Shown here: one piece after another, positions 26,566 to 34,341 of the stretch | Layout of the letters: the number at the start of each line of letters is the position of its first letter | Numbering within the stretch: position 1 is the first letter of the stretch | Assembly: GCA_963740765.1 (NCBI GenBank) | Contig: CAVUFN010000016.1 | Span: 682,001 to 746,000 of the forward strand | Direction of reading: 5' to 3' | DNA from: DATLGB01 sp963740765 | GTDB taxonomy: Bacteria; Actinomycetota; Thermoleophilia; Solirubrobacterales; Solirubrobacteraceae | DNA length: 64,000 bases | Notes under the pieces: model-generated | What the model saw: the letters and a program-made list of their open reading frames with translations, nothing else | The model's database searches: none | What the model was told of the DNA's origin: nothing | Position numbers and translations under genes: made by a program

Positions 26566-26794
26566 GCGGGACCGATCCAGAAAAGCCGGCCGCGAGAGAC
26601 CCGACCCCGACCAGGAGCGACGCCACACCGAAGAGGCCACCGACGGCGCCCCCGGCGGGCGAGGATCACGGCGACGAAGAGGGCGACGCCGAAGGGGAAG
26701 GGTTGAGCTCCGGGTGTCCCTCGGTGACCGCGTCCGGAGAAACGAGCGTGAGGGCCCCGGCGAGGGCTCCGATCACGCCTGATGCGATCGCCAC
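26566..26794 (-). pseudogene. Remnant of a small membrane protein
   Basis: Reading leftward from GTG 26794, the sequence encodes a hydrophobic segment (VAIASGVIGALAGALTLVSP) followed by DAVTEGHPELN, then reaches a stop at 26666-26668. Two other frames supply plausible continuations: FPFGVALFVAVILARRG, then GAVGGLFGVASLLVGVGSL. This suggests a short multi-pass membrane protein broken by two frameshifts. In such GC-rich DNA several frames can look hydrophobic, so the call is tentative. It lies downstream of the glycosyltransferase on the same strand. Confidence 0.3.
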
Positions 26795-26819
26795 CCCCCA
26801 AGCATTGTCTGCCTGTCGG

Positions 26820-28058
26820 TCATGCCCGCGCACCGATCCGAGGCCGCCGATCGACCGCCAGTGACTCGAGGGCTTCGGCGGCCGTGACGGCGCCTCCGGT
26901 TGCCTGGTAGCCCGCCTTGACGCGTGCTGCGCCGGGAGCGCATTCGCGCGCGCGGCCAACGGCTGCGGCGAGTCTTTGCGGGCTGAGCCGCTTGCGGGGC
27001 AGAGTGACGCCGGCGCCGGCCTCCTCCGCGTGGACGGCGACATCGAGCTGGTCGCGGCCCCACGGGACGATGCAGACGGGAACCCCGTACGCCAGGGACT
27101 TCTGCGTGATGCCCATGCCGCCGTGACAGACTGTGACCACCGCCTGGGCCAGCAACTCGCTGTGGGGAAGGAAGCGCTGGACGATCGCACCGGCCCGCGG
27201 CTCCAGGATCGCCGGATCGACGCCGGCGGAGGTGACGACCACCCGATAGCGGTCGGTCAGGCCCGCCAGCGCGACGCGAGCGATCTCGCCGTCGTCCTGG
27301 AACTCCGACGAGCAGGCGACGAGGACCAGCGGGCGGTCGTCGGCAGGAAGCGCCGGAAGCTCCGCCGGTGGGTCCCAGGTCGCGGCACCGACCATGACGA
27401 CACCCGGAGGCAGCGGTCGCGTGTACTCGAACGGTTCGGCCGTGTAGTAGAGCGTCAGTGGCGCGCGGTTGCGCCCCTGCTCGGGCTTCGTGACGGGTGC
27501 AAGCCCGGCCGCCTCGCGGCCCGCGTTGACGACCGGAAGGCGAGCCTTGGCGTCGAACCGATCGGCGACCGCGCCCAAGATCCGATCGCGAATCCGGCCG
27601 GCCATGTCGGGCCGTGGGTGCAGGCCGAGCCCGAAGGGGGGAATCCCGGGCGCCGGGTCCTCGAGCAGGAAGGGACGCGATTCCGCCCAGCGCAGTCCGT
27701 CGGCCTCGGCGACGGCCTTGGCGCCGAACGTCGAGGTGTCGATCAGGCAGACGTCTGGATCGACATCCGCGACGGCGCGGCGCAGGTCGGCGACCTCGTG
27801 CGGCGCGCGCTCGCCCCAGACCGCCATGCTGCGCTTGCCCTTGGCTATCTGCCCTTTCTGTGCGTGGTCGTCCATCTCGATCGCCTCGATGGCGGGATCG
27901 ATCGGCTCGGCGTGCAGCCCGGCGGCGCGTACGGCCTCGACCTCCGAGGCGAGCGTACGGACGTGGACCGCGGCGCCGCGGCGCGCGAGCTCGAGCAGCG
28001 GGCCCATCATCGGGTTCAGGTGTCCGCGGGCGGGCGAGGTGTAGGCGAGTGCCTTCAT
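26820..28058 (-). CDS. GT1-family glycosyltransferase (MGT/UGT-like)
   Basis: The 412-residue GT-B enzyme starts MKALAYTSPARGHLNPMMGPLLELARRG, the typical acceptor-domain start of macrolide-type glycosyltransferases. The C-terminal nucleotide-sugar motif is present (IVQRFLPHSELLAQAVVTVCHGGMG, then GVPVCIVPWGRDQLDVA). The family transfers sugars to small lipophilic acceptors, including macrolides, sterols and flavonoids. Its start overlaps the TetR stop by four bases (ATGA), so repressor and enzyme form one operon. As cargo of an integrated island under a TetR repressor, a role in inactivating an antibiotic or xenobiotic that is also the inducer is plausible but inferred. Confidence 0.88.
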   Translation of the reverse strand: MKALAYTSPARGHLNPMMGPLLELARRGAAVHVRTLASEVEAVRAAGLHAEPIDPAIEAIEMDDHAQKGQIAKGKRSMAVWGERAPHEVADLRRAVADVDPDVCLIDTSTFGAKAVAEADGLRWAESRPFLLEDPAPGIPPFGLGLHPRPDMAGRIRDRILGAVADRFDAKARLPVVNAGREAAGLAPVTKPEQGRNRAPLTLYYTAEPFEYTRPLPPGVVMVGAATWDPPAELPALPADDRPLVLVACSSEFQDDGEIARVALAGLTDRYRVVVTSAGVDPAILEPRAGAIVQRFLPHSELLAQAVVTVCHGGMGITQKSLAYGVPVCIVPWGRDQLDVAVHAEEAGAGVTLPRKRLSPQRLAAAVGRARECAPGAARVKAGYQATGGAVTAAEALESLAVDRRPRIGARA

Positions 28059-28642
28059 CGGGGATCTGCTCCTCTGGCGTGATTGACGAGGCCGAGGATC
28101 GCGGCCTCGGTGGCTTCGCGGCTAAGGCCGCTGCGCCGCCGCAGCAGCGCCCAGGTGTAGACATCGGTCACCGTTTCGAGCAGCGCGACACGCGCTGCTC
28201 GCGCATCCCTGCCTAGACCGTTCAGGTCGGGGGCGAAGGCGCGCGCCACCAGCTCAGCGTGTTGGCGACGCCCGTCGTCGGCGATCGTGCGGACAAGCGG
28301 ATAGCGATCTTCGGCGGCGAGCAGCCGCAGGACGTCATCGCCACGGCGCTCGTAATGCTCGACGAGCAGCGCGACGAACGTCACGGGGTCCCCCGGCGGG
28401 GCGGTGCGCTCGGCTTCGACCGCGCTCGTCTGATCGGCGATCGCGGCCTCGATCAGCCCCTCCTTCGAGCCGAAGTGACGCAGGATGGTTCGCGTGGAGA
28501 CATTCGCGGACTCGGCGATTCGATCGAGTGCGACTTCGTAGTCACCTGCGTGGAAGAGGCTGACGGCGACGTCGAGGATCGCGCGGCGCGTCTGCTCTGT
28601 CGCCCGCGCTCGAGCGACCTGTGAGTAGGTGCGGACCGACAT
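28055..28642 (-). CDS. TetR/AcrR-family transcriptional regulator
   Basis: The 195-residue protein has an N-terminal TetR DNA-binding domain (TRRAILDVAVSLFHAGDYEVALDRIAES, then ANVSTRTILRHFGSKEGL) and an all-helical C-terminal ligand domain. It is the first gene of a two-gene operon with the overlapping glycosyltransferase. A 19-base inverted repeat lies three bases upstream of the start codon, suggesting autoregulation and control of the glycosyltransferase. Base composition is like the surroundings. The ligand is unknown and may be the glycosyltransferase substrate. Confidence 0.9.
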   Translation of the reverse strand: MSVRTYSQVARARATEQTRRAILDVAVSLFHAGDYEVALDRIAESANVSTRTILRHFGSKEGLIEAAIADQTSAVEAERTAPPGDPVTFVALLVEHYERRGDDVLRLLAAEDRYPLVRTIADDGRRQHAELVARAFAPDLNGLGRDARAARVALLETVTDVYTWALLRRRSGLSREATEAAILGLVNHARGADPR

Positions 28643-28645
28643 TTC

Positions 28646-28664
28646 GTGTCACCTAATATGACAC
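28646..28664. promoter_or_regulatory. TetR operator
   Basis: GTGTCA CCTAATA TGACAC is a perfect 6-bp inverted repeat with a 7-base spacer, immediately upstream of the TetR start. It falls in a short AT-richer patch between the divergent TetR and antitoxin genes. Size and position match autoregulatory TetR operators. Confidence 0.7.
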
Positions 28665-28715
28665 AGAATTGCCTCCCGCGCAAATCTTGCTTCGTAGCGC
28701 GTAGACTGCGACGTC

Positions 28716-29003
28716 ATGACGCTACATTCGGAACCGCTGAAGGCTGAGGTGGGGGTCCGTGAGCTCCACGACCGGCTCAGCCGCTATGTCCAGCACGTTC
28801 AGAGCGGTGCGGAGGTCGTCGTGACGATGCGCGGCCGCCGCGTCGCCCGCCTGGTCCCCGTGCACGACCTGGACCCTCTCGCAGACCTGCGCGCCCGCGG
28901 CCTGATCCGTGAGCCGACGGCCCCGCGACGCCAACGCGCCGGGCGACCGCGGCTGAGCGCCACCGGGTCCGTGTCGGAACTCGTCGAAGACCAACGGCGC
29001 TGA
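28716..29003 (+). CDS. Type II antitoxin, Phd/YefM family
   Basis: The 95-residue protein has the Phd/YefM N-terminal fold: VGVRELHDRLSRYVQHVQSGAEVVVTMRG, then RRVARLVPV. A longer Arg/Pro-rich C-terminal tail would wrap the toxin. It neutralises the VapC-like PIN toxin encoded directly downstream and probably represses their operon. TAGACT at 28702-28707 may be the -10 element, which would give a very short or absent leader. Its stop codon TGA overlaps the CTG start of the toxin. Island-borne toxin-antitoxin pairs commonly stabilise the element (inference). Confidence 0.88.
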   Translation: MTLHSEPLKAEVGVRELHDRLSRYVQHVQSGAEVVVTMRGRRVARLVPVHDLDPLADLRARGLIREPTAPRRQRAGRPRLSATGSVSELVEDQRR

Positions 29004-29422
29004 TCGTCTACTTCGACACATCGGGGCTGATCAAGCTGATCGTCGACGAGCACGGGTCCGAGCTGGCCACCGAGCTCTGGGACCGCGCCGACCTCCTGGT
29101 CTCGAGCCAGCTCGTCTACCCCGAAGCGCGCGCCGCGCTCGCAGCTGCGGCTCGGGTCCACCGCATCGACGAGCCGACTCTCGCCGAGGCGGTCGGCGCA
29201 CTCGAAGACCTCTACGCCGAGCTGCGGATCATCGCGATCGACGAAACACTCGCTCGCCGGGCCGGCGAACTAGCCGCTCAACACGCCCTGCGCGGCTATG
29301 ACGCCGTCCACCTCGCGAGCGCCCTGAGCCTGGCCGGCGACGACATCCTCTTGGCGACGTGGGACAGCGCCCTCAGCTCTGCTGCGCTGGCGACCGGTCA
29401 CCTCCTCGTCAACGACGCATGA
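29000..29422 (+). CDS. VapC-like PIN-domain toxin with CTG start
   Basis: About 140 residues (LIVYFDTSGLIKLIVDEHG...) form a complete PIN domain. The acidic metal-binding residues lie in YFDTSGL, YPEARAAL, GYDAVHLASA and LATWDSAL. VapC toxins are magnesium-dependent RNases that cleave tRNA or rRNA. No ATG, GTG or TTG lies near the N-terminus in this frame. The family start aligns with CTG at 29000, which overlaps the antitoxin stop as CTGA, so initiation is probably at CTG by coupling. Standard gene callers may miss it. The frame is intact to the TGA at 29420-29422. Confidence 0.85.
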   Translation: MIVYFDTSGLIKLIVDEHGSELATELWDRADLLVSSQLVYPEARAALAAAARVHRIDEPTLAEAVGALEDLYAELRIIAIDETLARRAGELAAQHALRGYDAVHLASALSLAGDDILLATWDSALSSAALATGHLLVNDA

Positions 29423-29778
29423 TGAGGAGACGCAGGGCACCGTCAGGGCACCGGACCAGCCCGGACAACCGCGGAATAGAGGCCGGATCGGTCGTGTTCT
29501 AGCTCTGTAGAGCGGAGATCGCGAACCATCGCGGACCGTTCCACTTTCTGAAAATCGTGGTGTCCCCGGTTCGAGTCCGGGTCTCGCCATCGCCGCTCAA
29601 CCCCTCCTGCCTGGTCCTTCCGGGGCTGAGCCGCCTCGGGCGGTTCTGCGGAGCAGACGCCGACGCGGTCGCGCGGATCGCGTCCTGACCCCCGCGGATG
29701 ACCGCCCGCGCGGGACGGCCAGCTTCTCCCATCGGGTTCGCTCCAGGCAGGGCCGTGACGGCTCCCTGCAGGGCGCGT
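29423..29778. other. Right end of island and following non-coding DNA
   Basis: No gene is supported. It contains the right copy of the double GGGCACC repeat (29435-29453, GGGCACCGTCAGGGCACCG), attR (29548-29595), and about 180 bases of unannotated chromosome before the next gene's end. Minus-strand frames here are translations of tRNA sequence and are not genes. Confidence 0.6.
29548..29595 (+). repeat. Right attachment site (attR), partial tRNA-Phe copy
   Basis: Exact 48-base copy of the tRNA-Phe 3' half. The 5' half is absent (the preceding bases are CCACTTT), so this is not a second tRNA gene but the distal att site. Confidence 0.85.
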
Positions 29779-30081
29779 CTACGCCGGCGGTCCGGCCGGT
29801 GTCTGATTGGCGACCTCGAAGGTCCTCTCCTCGGGCGGGCCCTCGAAGCCGCCCTCGACCCCTTCCTGCATCCGCGGCATCAGCGTGCCGTCGCGGAACT
29901 GCTCCCAGCTCTCCTTGGCGTCATGGATGGCGACGACGATCCAGCCCCCGGCCGACGGGCCGGCGAAGTGGAACACCTGACCTGCGGGCAGGCTGCCGTC
30001 GCTCGGGTGCACGGCGGCGACCACCGCCTCGTACTGCTCCTCGGTACCACCCGTGAACTCATGCACGACTCCGTAGCCCAT
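29779..30081 (-). CDS. Hypothetical protein, dimeric alpha/beta-barrel-like
   Basis: A 100-residue protein starting MGYGVVHEFTGGTEEQYEAVVAAVHP. The pattern (VFHFAGPSAGGWIVVAIHDAKESWEQFRDGTLMPRMQE) resembles small ABM-type or YCII-like dimeric ferredoxin folds, with a Trp-rich central strand and the helix KESWEQFRDGTL. Many such proteins are uncharacterised and some act as monooxygenases or sugar-binding proteins. It is the first gene outside the tRNA-Phe island. GCTCCTCTGC near 30090 may give a weak GAGGAGC ribosome site on the minus strand. Confidence 0.7.
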   Translation of the reverse strand: MGYGVVHEFTGGTEEQYEAVVAAVHPSDGSLPAGQVFHFAGPSAGGWIVVAIHDAKESWEQFRDGTLMPRMQEGVEGGFEGPPEERTFEVANQTPAGPPA

Positions 30082-30166
30082 GGCCGATGCTCCTCTGCGT
30101 AGGAGAACGCGTCTGACCGACGCCTTTCAGTGCGCGCGACCGTACCGGCACTGCGTCCTCAGCGCA

Positions 30167-30190
30167 ACGGCCCCGGGAGGAGAGGGCCGT
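30167..30190. other. Intergenic hairpin with purine-rich loop
   Basis: ACGGCCC and GGGCCGT form a perfect 7-bp stem around a 10-base loop CGGGAGGAGA. It lies within the 267-base gap 30082-30348 between a minus-strand small gene and a plus-strand secreted-protein gene; nothing else was recognised in that gap. It could be a terminator or a leader structure of the 600-residue protein gene. Confidence 0.35.
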
Positions 30191-30348
30191 AGAGGAACGC
30201 GCAGATCGCGCCGTCGCTACGTTTGAAAAAAGCAGGGCCGACCGGCCGGGAGCGGCGCATCCCCGGACGATGCCTCCTCACGAAGGATGACGGCAGATCA
30301 TCCGAAGAGCCGAAGACACCCGACGCCGGGCGCTGGATAACTCGGGAC

Positions 30349-32151
30349 ATGCACCGGCTCGCGCTCCTCGTCCTCCTGTCGCTCCTCCACCTCGCGCCCA
30401 GCGTGGAGGCGGCCACGCCACCGGCGACGCCCAGCGAGGGCGCGGCGGCGCTGGTGAACACGCAGCGCAGCGCGAAGGCGCGGAAGGGCCTCGGGCTGCC
30501 GTCGTACAAGAAGCTCCTGGGCAAGCGCTGGAAGCAGCGGGTGAGTGGGCTCGACGCGAGGTTCGCCGGCCAGATCGCCGGCTCGAAGGTGACGCGCGAC
30601 TCGATCGAGGACCTGCTCGGCAACGACCCGCTGAAGGCCGGCGACTCGGTGAAGGGCCGCGGCGGCAAGCAGACGCGGCAGATGCGCGTCGCGACCGCGG
30701 TCACCACTGGCGAGTGCCCGCAGTACACCGAGGTGCCCGACAATGCCTTGAAGTACTGGTTCGCGGTCAAGGCCGAAGCGCGCAGCGACTACGTCATCTC
30801 CACCACGGAGCGCAACGGCCACTACGACATCACCACGACGATCGTCCTCGAGACGAAGCTGCACGCGAGCTCCCCCACCGGTTCCGACGCCGACCTGGGC
30901 GACCCGACCGCCGACTACGGCGAGATCGCGCTCACCCGCAAGCAGGTGGCCAAGGACAGGCGCACCGGCCGTACGCGCCGGACCGGTCCCGTCGAGCGGC
31001 TCACGTCCTCCATCGGGCCCCTGTTCGACGTCGAGGGCGACTTCGAGGCCTTCATCGAGGCTGCCAATCGCGGCGACGATGCGCCGGCGCCCCGCCGCCA
31101 GCTGCGCAGCCGGGTGTGGGAGGACACCGCGCAGCGCGCGGTCGCAGTCCTCTACCTCGCGCTCAAGGCCCAGTGGGCCGAGGTCCGCAAGCACATGCAG
31201 ACGCCCAACTACTGCGTCGAGATGAACTTCCAGGGACCGGAGCGCCTGGCGCCCGCGCAGAGCACGCAGGTCATCGGCCACCTCGCCGCCACGAAGGCGC
31301 CCGCGCCCGAGGCCGCCATCGTCGAGCACTCCCGTGCAAAGTCGGGCTTCCTCGAGTCCACCGACATGGGCCAGACGATCGCCTGGACGATCAAGGGCGA
31401 CGTGCCCTTCCCGGTCGGCAAGCCGTGGCTGACCTTCACCGCCCCACCTCGGGTCTGGCCCGAGACCACGGCCATGGGCTTCAACGTCCTCATGGGCACG
31501 CCGCTCGGGCTCGCGGACGCCGGCCTGCGCTTCAAGCCGGCCGCCGACACGGCGCACTTCCGCATCCTGAGCGCCACCTTCGACACCCACACGAGCGCCA
31601 GCAGCGAGGACACCTACTGCGGCACGCAGGCCGGTTCCAAGAACTACAGCGGCGAGCTGACCGACGACGAGTTCGACCCCAATGACCGGATCACGTTCAC
31701 CGGCGAGGTCGAGGGCGAGGTCGATGCCACCGTGGACTCCCGCACCACGGCCCACACCCTCACGGGCTGCGGCGAGCACAAGGAGCCGTGCCAGACGACG
31801 ATGCCCGACCGGACCGGCTCGGCCTCGATGTCCTTCTCCGTCGCTCCCGCACCCGACCCGGCGAACGTCGAGCTGACCTGGTCACTGCACGATCCCGAGG
31901 TCGGCTTCGTCGACGCCGGCGATCCCGAGTGCAACGTGCACATCTGGGGCGCCTTCCCGTTCGACGTGCAGAAGCGCACGATCCCGCTCGCCACCCTCCA
32001 GGGGTCGGACCCGATCACGCTCACCTTCCAGGGCCAGGGCGACCTCGAAACCAACTGGGACGGGATGGTCCCCGCTCAGATCCACCACTCCTGGAACTAC
32101 GCCTTCAAGCTCCAGCCCGTCGACGCGGAGGGCAACCCCCTCCCGCGGTGA
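30349..32151 (+). CDS. Secreted protein of unknown function (600 residues)
   Basis: Starts at ATG 30349 with a signal peptide (MHRLALLVLLSLLHLAPSVEA). In-frame sequence upstream of it is not protein-like. The mature protein has an Ala/Lys-rich N-terminal region (residues ~25-120) followed by beta-rich domains with scattered Trp and a few Cys (TGECPQY, TPNYCVEM, DTYCGTQ, TGCGEHKEPCQT). No family was recognised. It ends 8 bases before another secreted-protein gene on the opposite strand. Both are Cys-containing, exported and without known domains, so they may belong to a lineage-specific envelope set. Confidence 0.75.
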   Translation: MHRLALLVLLSLLHLAPSVEAATPPATPSEGAAALVNTQRSAKARKGLGLPSYKKLLGKRWKQRVSGLDARFAGQIAGSKVTRDSIEDLLGNDPLKAGDSVKGRGGKQTRQMRVATAVTTGECPQYTEVPDNALKYWFAVKAEARSDYVISTTERNGHYDITTTIVLETKLHASSPTGSDADLGDPTADYGEIALTRKQVAKDRRTGRTRRTGPVERLTSSIGPLFDVEGDFEAFIEAANRGDDAPAPRRQLRSRVWEDTAQRAVAVLYLALKAQWAEVRKHMQTPNYCVEMNFQGPERLAPAQSTQVIGHLAATKAPAPEAAIVEHSRAKSGFLESTDMGQTIAWTIKGDVPFPVGKPWLTFTAPPRVWPETTAMGFNVLMGTPLGLADAGLRFKPAADTAHFRILSATFDTHTSASSEDTYCGTQAGSKNYSGELTDDEFDPNDRITFTGEVEGEVDATVDSRTTAHTLTGCGEHKEPCQTTMPDRTGSASMSFSVAPAPDPANVELTWSLHDPEVGFVDAGDPECNVHIWGAFPFDVQKRTIPLATLQGSDPITLTFQGQGDLETNWDGMVPAQIHHSWNYAFKLQPVDAEGNPLPR

Positions 32152-32159
32152 ACCGGCGG

Positions 32160-32816
32160 CTACTTGTTCAGCGTGATGTTGAGGGTGCGTCGCACGGCAT
32201 CGGAGGAACGCTTCGTGTGGGCTCTCACCGTGAACACGCCCTGGAAGCCGATCCCGCCCGCGCGCACGGACGCGAGCGTGCCCGCGAAGCGGATCGGGAA
32301 GCCGCTGTTGTACTGGGTCAGCGTGCTGCGTGCCGGTCCCTCCGAGGACGTGCGGTGGCCCACCCGATGGTCCCCGCACGCGTAGCTCGGCGACGCCGAC
32401 ACGCTCCACGGGAACCCGACGGAGACGCTCACGTCGAGGTCACAACCCGCCTGGTAGAAGCCCTGGGACAGGTCGGCCCGCATCTTCCACCGCTTGGTGG
32501 AGTCGCAGCCGGCGCCCAGGATCGGCCAGCCGGTCGCCTTGACCGTGGGGTTCTTGAGCCGGATGTTGAGCCACTCCAGCGTGTCGTGGTCCGAGCTGTC
32601 CTCGCCGTAGGCGTACCGCCACGTCCCGACCATGCGCCCCGACACCTCGAAGAAGACGCAGCGGTTGAGCTTCTTGGAGCGGAACACCCAGTTCTTGACG
32701 TAGGGGCGCGAGACCTTGTGCTTCTCCTTCGCGGCTGCCCCCGGCGGGGCCGGCACGGCGGCGAGGGCGGTCGCGAGGACCACGAGGAGCAGGACGAATC
32801 GGATGGCCGTCTTCAT
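32160..32816 (-). CDS. Secreted protein of unknown function (218 residues)
   Basis: Signal peptide MKTAIRFVLLLVVLATALAAV, then a Lys-rich mature N-terminus and a beta-rich domain with Trp and Cys (LNRCVFFEVSG, GAGCDSTKRW, QAGCDLDVS, YACGDHRVG). Four cysteines could form two disulfides outside the cell. The C-terminal RTLNITLNK is neutral to basic. No family assigned. It is convergent with the 600-residue secreted protein. Confidence 0.75.
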   Translation of the reverse strand: MKTAIRFVLLLVVLATALAAVPAPPGAAAKEKHKVSRPYVKNWVFRSKKLNRCVFFEVSGRMVGTWRYAYGEDSSDHDTLEWLNIRLKNPTVKATGWPILGAGCDSTKRWKMRADLSQGFYQAGCDLDVSVSVGFPWSVSASPSYACGDHRVGHRTSSEGPARSTLTQYNSGFPIRFAGTLASVRAGGIGFQGVFTVRAHTKRSSDAVRRTLNITLNK

Positions 32817-32880
32817 ACCGGCGGGAGGGTGCCCGGGAGACGCCGGGCTGAAACGAGCGGACCGCCGGCGCCGGACCGGG

Positions 32881-34284
32881 TCAGGACAGCTCGGACTCCG
32901 CCTCCTCGAGTGCCGCGAACTCCTCCTCGGGCGCCTGCGCGACGATGTGGTGGCGGCTGTAGAGCCCGAAGTAGGCGACCGCCAGCAGGTACACGCCTGC
33001 CGTGATCGCCGCGGCCTGCTCGTCGACGAAGAACGTGGCGATCACCGCGGCGCAGGCCAGCACGAACGCGATGCCCGACGTCGCGACGCCGCCGGGGGTG
33101 CGGTACGGCCGCTCGAGCTCCGGCTCCCGGACGCGCAGCACGATGTGGCTGAGGGTCATGAGCACGTAGGAGACCGTGGCGCCGAACACGGCGACGTTGA
33201 TCATGGTGGAGCCGTCCTCGGTGATCGCAGCGAGCACGAACCCGATCACGCCGGGCACGATCAGCGCGACCGCCGGGACGTCTCGACCCGTGGTGACCGA
33301 CAGGGCCTTCGGCAGGTAGCCCGCGCGCGACAGGGCGAACAGCTGCCGGGAGTAGGCGAAGATGATCGAGAAGAAGCTCGCGATCAGCCCGGCGAGGCCG
33401 ATGTAGTTGACGATGTCGGCGATGGTGCCGGCCCCCGCCGCGTCGGCGGCCGTCACCAGGGGGTTGTCGGAATCGGCGATCGCCTTCGCCCCGCCTCCCC
33501 CAGGCGCCAGGGTCAGCATCAGCGCCGCGGTCGTCAGCAGCACGAGCATCGCGGTGATCATCCCCTTGGGCATGTCGCGCTCGGGCTTGTCGGTCTCCTC
33601 GGCCGCGAGCGGGACGCCCTCGACGGCGAGGAAGAACCAGATGCCGTAGACGAAGGCGGCGAGCACGCCGGAGATCCCGAACGGCAGGAAGTCGCTGTTG
33701 CCCGGGTCGGGCTTGATGTCGGTCAGGTTGGACGCGTCGAAGTGCCCGATCATCCCGACAACGAAGATGACCAGGCCGACGACCGCCACCGCGGTGATCG
33801 CGAACATCACCTTCAGCGCCTCGCCGACGCCGATCAGGTGCACGCCGACGAAGACCGCGTAGAAGACCAGGTACACCGGCCATCCCGCTTTGATGCCGAA
33901 CAGGTCGAGCGACTCCAGGTAGCCGCCGATGAAGCAGACGATGGCGGCCGGCGCGACGGCGTACTCGATCAGGATCGCCGTGCCGGTGAGAAAGCCGCCC
34001 CACTGGCCCATGGCCCGGCGGGCGAACGTGTAGCCGCCGCCGGCGGTCGGCATCGCCGTACTCAGCTCGGCCAGGCTGAAGATCATCGCCGTGTACATCA
34101 GGCCCATCAGCAGCGTGGCGATCAGCAGCCCGCCCCAGCCGCCCTGGGCCAGACCGAAGTTCCAGCCGGCGTAGTCGCCGGAGATGACGTACGCAACGCC
34201 GAGGCCGGCCAGCAGGACCCAGCCCGCCGCTCCGCTGCGCAGCTGGCGCTGCTCGAGGTACTCCGAACCCGCCTCATCGGTCAT
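32881..34284 (-). CDS. APC-family permease, ethanolamine permease-like
   Basis: The 467-residue membrane protein has about 12 hydrophobic segments. TM1, GVAYVISGDYAGWNFGLAQGG, matches the ethanolamine permease (EAT) branch of the amino acid/polyamine/organocation family. Other family features: TAGGGYTFARRAMGQWGGFLTG, FFLAVEGVPLAAEETDKPERDMPKG, and AYSRQLFALSRAGYLP. It would import ethanolamine or an amino acid by proton symport. Ethanolamine ammonia-lyase genes, often adjacent, are absent, so the substrate is uncertain. Start at ATG 34284; the 57 bases to the divergent large surface protein hold no clear promoter. Confidence 0.85.
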   Translation of the reverse strand: MTDEAGSEYLEQRQLRSGAAGWVLLAGLGVAYVISGDYAGWNFGLAQGGWGGLLIATLLMGLMYTAMIFSLAELSTAMPTAGGGYTFARRAMGQWGGFLTGTAILIEYAVAPAAIVCFIGGYLESLDLFGIKAGWPVYLVFYAVFVGVHLIGVGEALKVMFAITAVAVVGLVIFVVGMIGHFDASNLTDIKPDPGNSDFLPFGISGVLAAFVYGIWFFLAVEGVPLAAEETDKPERDMPKGMITAMLVLLTTAALMLTLAPGGGGAKAIADSDNPLVTAADAAGAGTIADIVNYIGLAGLIASFFSIIFAYSRQLFALSRAGYLPKALSVTTGRDVPAVALIVPGVIGFVLAAITEDGSTMINVAVFGATVSYVLMTLSHIVLRVREPELERPYRTPGGVATSGIAFVLACAAVIATFFVDEQAAAITAGVYLLAVAYFGLYSRHHIVAQAPEEEFAALEEAESELS

Positions 34285-34341
34285 GGCGGCATCGGTACCC
34301 CCGTGACGCGATCTTGCAACCGAATTCCGAGCAGGCTTGCG

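Larger units (their letters stand above)
26280..29595 (+). mobile_element. 3.3 kb integrative island in tRNA-Phe, without recombinase
   Basis: The segment is bounded by perfect 48-base direct repeats (26280-26327 and 29548-29595) made of the tRNA-Phe 3' half plus a few flanking bases, the classic outcome of tyrosine-recombinase integration. Repeat-to-repeat distance is 3268 bases. Cargo: a small membrane-protein remnant, a glycosyltransferase, a TetR regulator, and a Phd/VapC pair. No integrase, excisionase, replication or transfer gene is present. It is probably either a satellite mobilised in trans or the surviving end of a larger element that lost its integrase. GGGCACC-type repeats near both ends may be arm-type recombinase sites (inference). 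Confidence 0.8.

Noticed and set aside
26520..26864. Plus-strand 114-codon frame at the left end of the island
   Set aside because: Composition is Arg/Pro/Thr-biased with no family features, and it runs antisense to the better-supported hydrophobic remnant and the glycosyltransferase end.
29548..29595. Second tRNA-Phe gene
   Set aside because: Only the 3' half is present; acceptor 5' strand, D arm and half of the anticodon stem are missing.
29270..29732. Minus-strand frames beginning MARPGLEPGTPRF and containing GETRTRTGDTTIF
   Set aside because: These are well-known spurious translations of tRNA sequence read in reverse; here they come from the attR copy of tRNA-Phe.
32716..34302. Plus-strand extension of the large surface protein
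   Set aside because: It is antisense to the permease gene and lacks protein-like composition; the signal peptide fixes the start near 34342.
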